The notes under the pieces are model-generated. The model searched no databases, was not told the origin of the DNA, and was given only the letters and a program-made list of their open reading frames with translations. A stretch of DNA of 17,405 bases from an uncultured Ruminococcus sp. (GTDB taxonomy: Bacteria > Bacillota > Clostridia > Lachnospirales > Lachnospiraceae). The position numbers and the translations under genes were made by a program. The stretch is taken from contig UQKK01000058.1 in assembly GCA_900541505.1 (NCBI GenBank), positions 1-17,405 of the forward strand, in the 5' to 3' direction. Within the stretch, counting starts at the first letter, position 1. Each line of letters opens with the position of its first letter. Below, piece after piece: positions 1 through 6,407 of this stretch.

Positions 1-53
1 CGTTTCTCTGTTGAGAAACTCCAACGTACTCAACAGGGTCTATCCGACCCGCA

Positions 54-90
54 ATTAAAAAGAACGCCCGGCTCTTCTGCCAGACGTTCT
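54..90 (-). terminator. Rho-independent terminator of the hyd operon
   Basis: On the minus strand, 17 bases after the hydA stop, a 12-bp stem (arms at 79-90 and 61-72, one T-G wobble, six-base loop) is followed by a run of T (54-60). This is a standard intrinsic terminator for the leftward hydCBA transcript. Further left (1-53) I see only two short hairpins (10-15 with 29-34, and 36-40 with 46-50) and no gene. Confidence 0.85.
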
Positions 91-106
91 CTCGCTTTTC
101 TTCTTT

Positions 107-1807
107 CTATTTCTCCACCGCAGCCATATCGTTGTGCAGCAGCTTATGTTCTTTCCCTTTCAAGAGACCTTCATATACCGTGGTGACGATGGGGTTCTCA
201 TTGGAAAGTTTAATCTGTGCCATGTTGTCAATCTTGTACATACCTTCCATTCTTGCCTTCTTCGTCCTCGGCCCGATTGGCACGGGCTGTCCGCCTCCGG
301 CGATACACCCTCTCTTGCACGCCATCACTTCCACGAAATCATAGTGCGCCTCACCGGATTTGATTTTATCCAGTATTTCCGCCGCACAGTGCAGTCCGTT
401 CACTACCGCAATCTTCACTTCGCGGTCACCCAGCTTCACGGTCGCTTCTTTGATTTCATCCGCGCCGCGCACGCCGGTGAAACTGATTGCCTCCAGGTCC
501 TCCGCGCGGTTGCTGTTGATGAGACGTCTCAAGACTGCCTCGGTCACACCGCCTGTTACGCCGAAAATTGCTCCGGCACCGGATGCCAGACCGAAAGGCA
601 TATCCATCGCCTCCGGTTTTACCTGCGCGAGGTCGATTCCGGCCGCCTGAATCATACGGGTAATTTCCGTAGTCGTCAGCACATAGTCCACGTTCTGCTC
701 TCCATCTGTGAAATGCTCCGGTCTGGTAATCTCCGCCTTCTTCGCCGTACAGGGCATGATGGAGACAACCATGGTCTTCCTCGGTTCTTTGTCCGCTTTC
801 ATCCGGGCGTCCTCTTTAATCAGCGCGCCGAACATTTCCTGCGGGGAACGGCAGGAAGAAATATTCTTGCGAAATTCCGGATATTTATTCTCACAGTATT
901 TCACCCACGCAGGACAGCAGGAGGTAAACAGCGGAAGGTTATCGCCGGACTCCAGCCGTTCTACCAGTTCCTTGGATTCTTCCATAACGGTCAAATCTGC
1001 TCCGAAGTTCGTATCATACACTTCGTCAAATCCGATTCTGCGCAGCGCCGCTACCAGACGTCCCAGCGCGTTCTCGCCTTTTTTGATGCCGAACTTATCC
1101 CCCACCGCGACACGAACTGCCGGGGCAATCTGCGCCACTACGCGGATATTTTTGTCAGCAAGGATTTTCCATACCGGCTCAACGTCCTGCTTGATGCTGA
1201 TAGCTCCGGTCGGACATACCGCCCGGCACTGTCCGCAGCCCACACAGTCTGTCTCGGAAAGGTTCTTATTAAATGCCGGAGTCACCTGCATTTTAGAACC
1301 GCGGAACGCGAAATCCAAAATGCCGAGTCCCTGAATCTCATCACATGTTCTCACACAGTCACCGCAGAGGATACATTTATTCGGGTCGCGGATGACGCAC
1401 TCCGAAGACGTATCTTTGGGAAGCTGTTTCTTATTATTCTCAAACCGCACATCCTGGATACCCAACTGTCTGGAAAGCTTCTGCAGGGTACAGACCCCGT
1501 TTTTCGCGCAGGTCGTACAGTCACGGCAGTGGGACGCGAGCAGCAGTTCAATAATCATTTTTCTGTGGTGCTGCAGTCTCGGCGTGTTGGTGTAAATCAC
1601 CATGCCGTCTCTGGGCGTCTCTGAACAGGACGCGAAAACTCTCCCTCTCTCGTCTTCCACCACGCACATCCGGCAGGCTCCGTATGTGGAAAGCTCCGAA
1701 TGATAGCAGAATGTAGGAAGGTCAATTCCGGATTTGCGGATAACGGAGAGAAGATTTTTTTCATTTGTAAATTCTACTTTTCTGTTGTTTATCGTAATAT
1801 AACCCAT
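107..1807 (-). CDS. hydA: [FeFe]-hydrogenase catalytic subunit HydA (NAD-linked, trimeric type)
   Basis: This is the H2-forming or H2-oxidising subunit of a cytoplasmic HydABC complex, 566 aa. Domains in order: an N-terminal [2Fe-2S] ferredoxin-like domain (C34, C45, C48, C61), a NuoG-like His-Cys3 [4Fe-4S] site (H93, C97, C100, C106), two [4Fe-4S] ferredoxin motifs (C145/148/151/155 and C188/191/194/198), then the H-cluster domain. All three H-cluster signatures are present: TSCCPAW (295-301), MPCTAKK (351-357) and MACKRGC (495-501), giving C298, C353, C497 and C501 as expected ligands and C297 as the proton-relay cysteine. The extra C-terminal [2Fe-2S] domain of Thermotoga maritima HydA is absent. 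The ATG follows an AGGAGG site and lies 12 bases after hydB, so the genes are co-transcribed. Whether the complex bifurcates with ferredoxin or uses NADH alone cannot be read from sequence. Confidence 0.96.
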   Translation of the reverse strand: MGYITINNRKVEFTNEKNLLSVIRKSGIDLPTFCYHSELSTYGACRMCVVEDERGRVFASCSETPRDGMVIYTNTPRLQHHRKMIIELLLASHCRDCTTCAKNGVCTLQKLSRQLGIQDVRFENNKKQLPKDTSSECVIRDPNKCILCGDCVRTCDEIQGLGILDFAFRGSKMQVTPAFNKNLSETDCVGCGQCRAVCPTGAISIKQDVEPVWKILADKNIRVVAQIAPAVRVAVGDKFGIKKGENALGRLVAALRRIGFDEVYDTNFGADLTVMEESKELVERLESGDNLPLFTSCCPAWVKYCENKYPEFRKNISSCRSPQEMFGALIKEDARMKADKEPRKTMVVSIMPCTAKKAEITRPEHFTDGEQNVDYVLTTTEITRMIQAAGIDLAQVKPEAMDMPFGLASGAGAIFGVTGGVTEAVLRRLINSNRAEDLEAISFTGVRGADEIKEATVKLGDREVKIAVVNGLHCAAEILDKIKSGEAHYDFVEVMACKRGCIAGGGQPVPIGPRTKKARMEGMYKIDNMAQIKLSNENPIVTTVYEGLLKGKEHKLLHNDMAAVEK

Positions 1808-1819
1808 GTCCTTCTCCTC

Positions 1820-3721
1820 CTAACCTTCAATATGTATTGCGCCAAACGCGCAGGCACTCTCACAGGCACCGCACTTGATGCACTTCTCGGTATCGATTAC
1901 ATACGGTTCCTTGATTCTGCCGCTAATTGCACCTACCGGACAGTTTCTCGCACACTTGGAACATCCCTTGCACCGTTCCGGACTGATGATAAATTTCCTC
2001 AATGCTGTACAGGTGTGGGACGCACATTTTTTGTCCACCACATGTTCCATATATTCATCGCGGAACAGTTTCAGTGTACTCATAACCGGAAGCGCCGCGC
2101 TCTTTCCGAGACCGCACAGCGCTGTCTCGGTGATGGTTGTCGCCAAATCTTCCAGCAAATCTAAATCTTCTACTTTGCCATTGCCCGCCACGATTCTCTC
2201 CAGAATCTCCAGCATCCGCTTCGTACCTTCCCGGCAGGGCACGCATTTTCCGCAGCTCTCATTCTGTGTAAAGTTCATAAAGAACCTTGCCACTTCCACC
2301 ATACAGGTGTGATTGTCCATGACAACCAGTCCGCCGGAACCTATCATGGCGCCCATTTTCTTGAGCGAGTCAAAATCCAGATTCACATCCAGATGACGCG
2401 TTATCAGACATCCGCCGGATGGACCGCCTATCTGCACTGCCTTAAATTCTGCGTCTCCTTTGATTCCGCCGCCGATGTCGTAGATAACCTCCCGAAGAGT
2501 CGTTCCCATCGGCACCTCGATAAGACCCGTGTGCTTCACACTTCCGGTCAGAGCAAACGCCTTGGTTCCCGGACTGTTCTCCGGTCCGATGCTCTTGAAC
2601 CACTGCGCGCCTTCCAGAATAATCATCGGCACATTGGCAAATGTCTCCACATTGTTCAGCACCGTCGGTTTCGCAAACAGTCCCTGCTCTACCGTACGGG
2701 GCGGTTTTACACGGGGCATACCGCGGTTTCCTTCAATGGAAGCAGTCAGCGCGCTTCCCTCACCGCAGACAAACGCTCCCGCGCCGCGGTTAATGTGCAG
2801 GCGGAAACTAAAGTCTGTTCCCAGAATATTGTCTCCCAAAAGACCGCACTCTTCCGCTTGGGCGATTGCCAGCTTCAGACGGCTGATTGCCAGCGGATAT
2901 TCCGCACGTACATAAATGTATCCTTCTCTGGCTCCCACCGCGTAGGCGCCAATCATCATACCCTCTATCATCTTGTGGGGGTCGCCTTCCATGATACTTC
3001 TGTCCATGAAAGCACCCGGGTCTCCCTCGTCTCCGTTACAGACAACGTAGCGCACCTTTTCCTTCTGTCTCGCTACCTGGGACCATTTGTATCCGGTGGG
3101 GAATCCACCGCCTCCGCGTCCTCTTAAGTTGGACTCGGAAATCTCATCGATGACCTCCTGGGGTGTCATCTCAAAGAGCACCTTCTCCAGCGCTTTGTAC
3201 CCTCCTGTAGATATGTACTCCTGAATGTGTTCCGCATCGATATGTCCACAGTTCTTCAAAACATTTCTCGTCTGTTTCTTATAAAATGGAATCTCTTCCT
3301 GGCTCTTGTACTCGATGCCGTCCTGTTTGAAGAGGAGGTGACGAATCGGCTCACCCTTTTCAATCGTCCTATGGAAAATCTCATCACAGTCTTCCAACTG
3401 CACCTTTGTATACAAAATACCCTGGGGTTCGATGCGCATCAGCGGACCCATTTCACAGAATCCGTGGCAGCCGCTCTTTTTCACGCCAATTTCCCCGTCT
3501 CTGTGCTCATCGCCGTGTGCAATCTCCGGTCCGAAGTGAACTTCCACATCCGGATTATTCTTCACCAGCTCACACATTCTGTCGTAAATCTTGCCGGAGC
3601 CTCCCGCCAGACAACCTGTACCGGCACAAATCAGTATCCGGCATCTGCTGTTGTCAATCTTCTCTTTCGAGGCTGCGCGGACCTGCTCTAACGCTTCTCT
3701 GCTTTCAATCCTCTCCATCAT
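1820..3721 (-). CDS. hydB: NADH-binding flavin/iron-sulfur subunit HydB (NuoF-like)
   Basis: This is the NAD(H)-reacting FMN subunit that passes electrons between NADH, the Fe-S chain and HydA, 633 aa. The N-terminus is a thioredoxin-like [2Fe-2S] domain (C32, C37, C85, C89). It is followed by the NuoF core with the glycine-rich nucleotide loop GRGGGGFPTGYKW (201-213) and the FMN/NADH motif NGDEGDPGAFMDR (229-241). A NuoF-type [4Fe-4S] site follows (C490, C493, C496, C536). The C-terminus adds a 2x[4Fe-4S] ferredoxin domain (C584/587/590/594 and C614/617/620/624). This fused layout is typical of HydB of multimeric [FeFe]-hydrogenases rather than of NuoF in complex I. It starts 3 bases after the hydC stop and sits between hydC and hydA. 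Confidence 0.95.
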   Translation of the reverse strand: MMERIESREALEQVRAASKEKIDNSRCRILICAGTGCLAGGSGKIYDRMCELVKNNPDVEVHFGPEIAHGDEHRDGEIGVKKSGCHGFCEMGPLMRIEPQGILYTKVQLEDCDEIFHRTIEKGEPIRHLLFKQDGIEYKSQEEIPFYKKQTRNVLKNCGHIDAEHIQEYISTGGYKALEKVLFEMTPQEVIDEISESNLRGRGGGGFPTGYKWSQVARQKEKVRYVVCNGDEGDPGAFMDRSIMEGDPHKMIEGMMIGAYAVGAREGYIYVRAEYPLAISRLKLAIAQAEECGLLGDNILGTDFSFRLHINRGAGAFVCGEGSALTASIEGNRGMPRVKPPRTVEQGLFAKPTVLNNVETFANVPMIILEGAQWFKSIGPENSPGTKAFALTGSVKHTGLIEVPMGTTLREVIYDIGGGIKGDAEFKAVQIGGPSGGCLITRHLDVNLDFDSLKKMGAMIGSGGLVVMDNHTCMVEVARFFMNFTQNESCGKCVPCREGTKRMLEILERIVAGNGKVEDLDLLEDLATTITETALCGLGKSAALPVMSTLKLFRDEYMEHVVDKKCASHTCTALRKFIISPERCKGCSKCARNCPVGAISGRIKEPYVIDTEKCIKCGACESACAFGAIHIEG

Positions 3722-3724
3722 CCT

Positions 3725-4198
3725 CTAAGCTCCTCTCAATTCGTGAATCAACTCCGCTGCTGCATCCGGGGTCATCGCCGGGTACACCTTGTCATTGACT
3801 GTCAGTACCGGGGCAAGCCCGCAGGCGCCCAGACAGGAAACCGTCTCCAGCGTGAACATCATATCATCTGTAGTCGCCTTCTCACTGGAAAGTCCGAGCT
3901 CACTGTAGAGCCTCTCCAGTATCGGGATGGATTTTCGCACATGACAGGCTGTCCCATCACAGACTTTGATAATATATTTACCCTTCGGCTCAAAAGAAAA
4001 GTTTTCATAAAACGTAGCGACGCTGTATGCTTTCGCTTCGTTGATACCCAATTTCCCCGCCACATAATCCAAAAGCTCCGGCGGAAGATAACGGTATTCT
4101 GTCTGGATGTCCTGGATAATGGGAATCAAAGATGCCTGCTCCGCCCCATGTTCCGCTATGATTTCATCCGCTTTGTCATAGTAGGTCTGGTCTAACAT
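3725..4198 (-). CDS. hydC: HydC, NuoE-like [2Fe-2S] subunit
   Basis: This is the small electron-transfer subunit of the HydABC complex, 157 aa, the usual NuoE length. The thioredoxin-like [2Fe-2S] domain carries the four ligands in the NuoE pattern: C80 and C85 (VCDGTAC), then C122 and C126 (SCLGAC). The N-terminal helical part (residues 1-60) contains the family's YLPPELLDYVA and ATFYENF stretches. It is the first gene of the operon: GGAGG lies six bases before the ATG, and a promoter with a Rex-like operator is just upstream. Confidence 0.95.
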   Translation of the reverse strand: MLDQTYYDKADEIIAEHGAEQASLIPIIQDIQTEYRYLPPELLDYVAGKLGINEAKAYSVATFYENFSFEPKGKYIIKVCDGTACHVRKSIPILERLYSELGLSSEKATTDDMMFTLETVSCLGACGLAPVLTVNDKVYPAMTPDAAAELIHELRGA

Positions 4199-4226
4199 TG
4201 AACTCCTCCTTAATCTTTGTATGATA

Positions 4227-4244
4227 TAGTTAAAAAATTATCAA
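4227..4244 (-). promoter_or_regulatory. Putative Rex operator upstream of hydCBA
   Basis: Read on the minus strand the site is TTGATAATTTTTTAACTA. The known Rex consensus is TTGTTAA-N4-TTAACAA, so this 18-mer keeps the two half-sites and the 4-base spacer with two substitutions. It starts about 9 bases after the -10 box, at the predicted transcription start, where a bound repressor would block initiation. Rex control of hydrogenase genes is established in clostridia; binding here is inferred. Confidence 0.6.
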
Positions 4245-4253
4245 TCACTTCTC

Positions 4254-4282
4254 ATTATATGGTAGATTTGTATGGAATTCAA
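4254..4282 (-). promoter_or_regulatory. Sigma-A promoter of the hyd operon
   Basis: On the minus strand, -35 TTGAAT (4277-4282), an exact 17-base spacer and -10 TATAAT (4254-4259), with an A/T-rich stretch further upstream that could act as an UP element. The start codon of hydC lies about 55 bases downstream. From here to 4496 I see no gene. Confidence 0.75.
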
Positions 4283-4496
4283 CAATTTTCATGTATTTTT
4301 TATCGTACATTTTTACCTGTTGCCTGCCCGGTCATATGTACCTTAAGACATGGTATTTACACGCTTTACAGCGCCTTTTCTACGAGTGCGGGTCTGCTGT
4401 GCCTAAATTGTCTATCTTGCACAACAGATAAGTTGAACAAAATGCGCATCCTTCCGCAGGATTGTATTGTATCAAAGGCGAAGTTTCCTGCACAAT

Positions 4497-4535
4497 AAAG
4501 CCCAGGTCCTCCTGTAAACACGGAGCCTGGGCTTT
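4497..4535 (-). terminator. Terminator after the nitroreductase operon
   Basis: A perfect 10-bp stem, AAAGCCCAGG (4497-4506) with CCTGGGCTTT (4526-4535), extended inward by CTCC/GGAG. On the minus strand it ends in TTTATT. It lies about 95 bases after the nitroreductase stop and before the hyd promoter, so it isolates the two leftward units. The symmetric A/T flanks would allow weak function in both directions. Confidence 0.75.
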
Positions 4536-4629
4536 CCTATATTATTCCTATATTATTTTTACACTCTTCTCACTGCCCTCTCTTTATCGACCGTTTGTGC
4601 CCCTGTTAAGAGAGGGTAATTTCTCTGCC

Positions 4630-5124
4630 TCATTTCACATAATGTATCCGGCTTTCATCGAACCTGTCCTGCTGCGGGCGGGTCTCCGCCGGATATCCAA
4701 GCGCGAACACGGCAAACGCCCTCACCGTATCAGGCAGCTGCAGTGTCCCTTCCACCATTTTCATCCGCTCTTCCAAAGGCGCGGTTCCAAGCCACACGCC
4801 GCCCAGTCCCAGAGAGTCTGTCTCCAGCCACATATTTTCCTGGGCGATGCTCATATCAATGTGCGCATATTCCGGTCTTAGGATATCCTTTCGGTAAACA
4901 GATACAATGACCGCCGGAGCGCCTGCCGCGCAGCCTGAAAATTTGCTCATCTTAGAAAGAGCAAGAATCTTCTCACGGTCCGTCACCACATAAAATTCCC
5001 ACGGCTGCTGGTTTCTTGCAGAAGGCGCCGCCATCGCCGCCCGCAGGATACGCTCAATCTTCTCCGGCTCGACTTCCCTTTCCTCAAATTTTCTTACACT
5101 GATTCTGTGAAAAATCTCATTCAT
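4630..5124 (-). CDS. Nitroreductase family flavoprotein
   Basis: This is an FMN-dependent NAD(P)H oxidoreductase of the nitroreductase superfamily, 164 aa, probably cytoplasmic. Diagnostic parts are the N-terminal FMN-phosphate motif (SVRKF), the APSARNQQPWEF loop near residue 35, and the C-terminal GGVWLG and ALGYPAE stretches. The physiological substrate cannot be told; members reduce nitroaromatics, quinones or flavins. I chose the ATG at 5124 because AAGGAG lies about nine bases before it; the in-frame GTG three codons earlier lies almost on top of that site. It begins 5 bases after the stop of the 70-aa gene, so they form one operon. Confidence 0.88.
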   Translation of the reverse strand: MNEIFHRISVRKFEEREVEPEKIERILRAAMAAPSARNQQPWEFYVVTDREKILALSKMSKFSGCAAGAPAVIVSVYRKDILRPEYAHIDMSIAQENMWLETDSLGLGGVWLGTAPLEERMKMVEGTLQLPDTVRAFAVFALGYPAETRPQQDRFDESRIHYVK

Positions 5125-5129
5125 CTCTG

Positions 5130-5342
5130 TCACACTCCTTTATCGTCCTCTTTTTTGGCAAACTCCTGCCTGTGAGAAACTCCGGCAGCGTTTACAAACT
5201 CAAGCTCAATATCCGTGAGAAGATGAAATTCTTCACTCTCTATTTTTTTCAAAAGCCTCTCTTGTAAATCTGTGTCCAGGGAAAAATCCATTTCCTCGGG
5301 GATTTTTCTTTTTTCATGCAGTCGAATTATTTTATCTCCCAT
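5130..5342 (-). CDS. Small acidic protein of unknown function
   Basis: A 70-aa charged protein with no membrane segment and no cysteine. The ATG has an AGGAGAAGG ribosome site seven bases upstream, and the ORF directly follows a promoter, so it is very likely translated. It is the first gene of a two-gene unit with the nitroreductase. I recognise no domain. The central part (LTDIELEFVNAAG, from about residue 42) resembles the L-S/T-D-x-E-L-E-x-V leader motif of some double-glycine-type peptides. The tail after it is only 16 residues and has no Cys, Thr or Trp, so this likeness may be chance. Confidence 0.75.
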   Translation of the reverse strand: MGDKIIRLHEKRKIPEEMDFSLDTDLQERLLKKIESEEFHLLTDIELEFVNAAGVSHRQEFAKKEDDKGV

Positions 5343-5383
5343 GGTATCCTTCTCCTATTTCATGTGAATATCTTCCTGTTCTA

Positions 5384-5414
5384 ATTATACGATACTACAG
5401 CTAAACTATCTCAA
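5384..5414 (-). promoter_or_regulatory. Promoter with 19-bp spacer and central dyad (MerR-type layout)
   Basis: On the minus strand, -35 TTGAGA (5409-5414) and -10 TATAAT (5384-5389) are 19 bases apart, two more than optimal. The spacer region holds a 20-bp imperfect palindrome (5391-5410, pattern GATAnTnnAGCTnnAnTATC). A dyad filling a 19-bp spacer is the known layout of promoters activated by MerR-family regulators. No merR gene is visible here. The predicted start lies about 35 bases before the 70-aa gene. Confidence 0.55.
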
Positions 5415-5515
5415 AAATTTAAAAATTTTTAAAACGAGCTATTTAGATGAATCTTTCGTATATAGATACAGGACAAAAAAACAGCTGTGATATTCTGAGG
5501 TAGGAGGATTTAAAA

Positions 5516-5557
5516 ATGGCAATAATTAAGGCGGTGGAGAATCTAGACGCCTTCTAA
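5516..5557 (+). other. 13-codon ORF with strong ribosome site, converging on flavodoxin 3' end
   Basis: A GGAGG site lies seven bases before an ATG that opens MAIIKAVENLDAF and stops at TAA. Its VENL codons are the mirror copy of the VENL codons at the end of the flavodoxin remnant on the opposite strand. It may be a leader peptide, or the scar of a rearranged gene. Ribosome access looks good, but nothing proves translation. Confidence 0.3.
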
Positions 5558-5575
5558 ACGCCCAGATTCTCCACC
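5533..5575. repeat. 12-bp perfect inverted repeat across the flavodoxin 3' end
   Basis: Arms GGTGGAGAATCT (5533-5544) and AGATTCTCCACC (5564-5575) with a 19-base loop. It covers the last codons and stop of the flavodoxin remnant and the end of the opposing 13-codon ORF. T-rich sequence (CATTTCTTAATCTCTTTTTCC) follows on the plus strand, so it may act as a terminator, but the run is interrupted. Confidence 0.6.
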
Positions 5576-5799
5576 CATTTCTTAATCTCTTTTTCCCCGA
5601 CATTTCCGGAAAATCTTTTGCCTTCTTTCAGTACCGCTCCCGGACAGGACGGCGCCAGTTCAGCGTTCGTATTTCCCATGCCGCTGCCGCCGGATGTAGC
5701 AAAAGGTATCACCGTCTTGCCGCTCATATCATACTGCTCCAGGAATGTGTTGATAATCGTAGGCGCCACATACCACCAGATGGGAAAGTAAAATGTAGC
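5554..5799 (-). pseudogene. Flavodoxin-like gene, 5' part missing
   Basis: The reading frame gives the C-terminal half of a flavodoxin: FPIWWYVAPTIINTFLEQYD, then GKTVIPFATSGGSGMG, ending in KKWVENLGV. These are the 90s-loop and last strand/helix of the fold and would bind FMN in a whole protein. Similarity stops just before FPIWWYV (about 5787-5790): the expected G before F is replaced, and the preceding residues do not resemble flavodoxin. The first half with the FMN-phosphate loop is absent. The nearest start is a GTG at 5769, too far inside to give a functional protein. The break coincides with the start of recombinase DNA, so disruption by integration is the simplest reading. Confidence 0.8.
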
Positions 5800-5968
5800 C
5801 CGTCCTCTCCAGCCCTTGAAAACACTGGGCTTAACGGCTTACACAAGTGTGTTTTCTGTTCTTTTTTAGTAGCATATTGCTCCGACCTTTCCCATTTATT
5901 GTACTCTGGTTTACCCGTTTATACAAATACCTATGTTTAATGCTTTTCCATACGTTTTGTGAATGATA

Positions 5969-5999
5969 AGAGACAGCGGTTGGTTGATCCGCTGTCTCT
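5969..5999 (-). terminator. Hairpin after the recombinase operon
   Basis: A perfect 11-bp stem, AGAGACAGCGG (5969-5979) with CCGCTGTCTCT (5989-5999), 25 bases after the tnpC-like stop. The tail on the minus strand (TTATCATT) is only moderately T-rich. It would end leftward transcription before the flavodoxin remnant. Confidence 0.65.
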
Positions 6000-6023
6000 A
6001 TGTATTTTCCTATATTTTATTTT

Positions 6024-6407
6024 TTACAGGTTTCGAAATTCACTCCGGCTTCTCTTGCTGATAATCTTCTGCAATCTCTGATTTTCAGCATGGAGTGCCT
6101 GATTTTCCTGCCGGAGTCGGAAAATTTCTTCTTGAAGGAGATCGATCCGTCCTTCCATTGCTTTGTCTAAAATGCCTCTGCGGGGATTGATGGTTCCGGC
6201 CTGCTGTTCCATAGCCCGGTCAATCTCAGCCCTCACGATGGGATTCTTATAGAAGAATCCTCTCGAAGCGCCTGTCATTTTTACGAGCTGCGGAACCGAT
6301 ACCCTCTCTCCCTGATCCAACAGTTTACGGATCGCCCGTTTCGCTGCGGATATCTTTTCATCACTTCGTTCCCGGTTCATTTCAATCATCCTGTCGTATT
6401 TGTTCAT
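6024..6407 (-). CDS. TnpC-like accessory protein (HTH plus coiled coil)
   Basis: A 127-aa basic protein with a helix-turn-helix-like segment (about residues 37-55, VSVPQLVKMTGASRGFFYK) and a long heptad coiled coil (about 80-118, LQEEIFRLRQENQALHAENQ). This is the layout of Tn554 TnpC, which assists and orients transposition, and such proteins recur downstream of Tn554-like recombinases. I place the start at the ATG at 6407, which has GGGGTGA seven bases upstream; an in-frame ATG six codons earlier (6425) lacks such spacing. The gene overlaps the end of the third recombinase by 26 bases, so it is translationally coupled. It probably binds DNA or bridges the recombinases; that role is inferred. 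Confidence 0.75.
   Translation of the reverse strand: MNKYDRMIEMNRERSDEKISAAKRAIRKLLDQGERVSVPQLVKMTGASRGFFYKNPIVRAEIDRAMEQQAGTINPRRGILDKAMEGRIDLLQEEIFRLRQENQALHAENQRLQKIISKRSRSEFRNL

Noticed and set aside
134..1624. Long open frame of 496 codons opposite hydA
   Set aside because: No ribosome site, low-complexity composition, and fully antisense to a gene with complete cofactor motifs; a by-product of hydA codon use.
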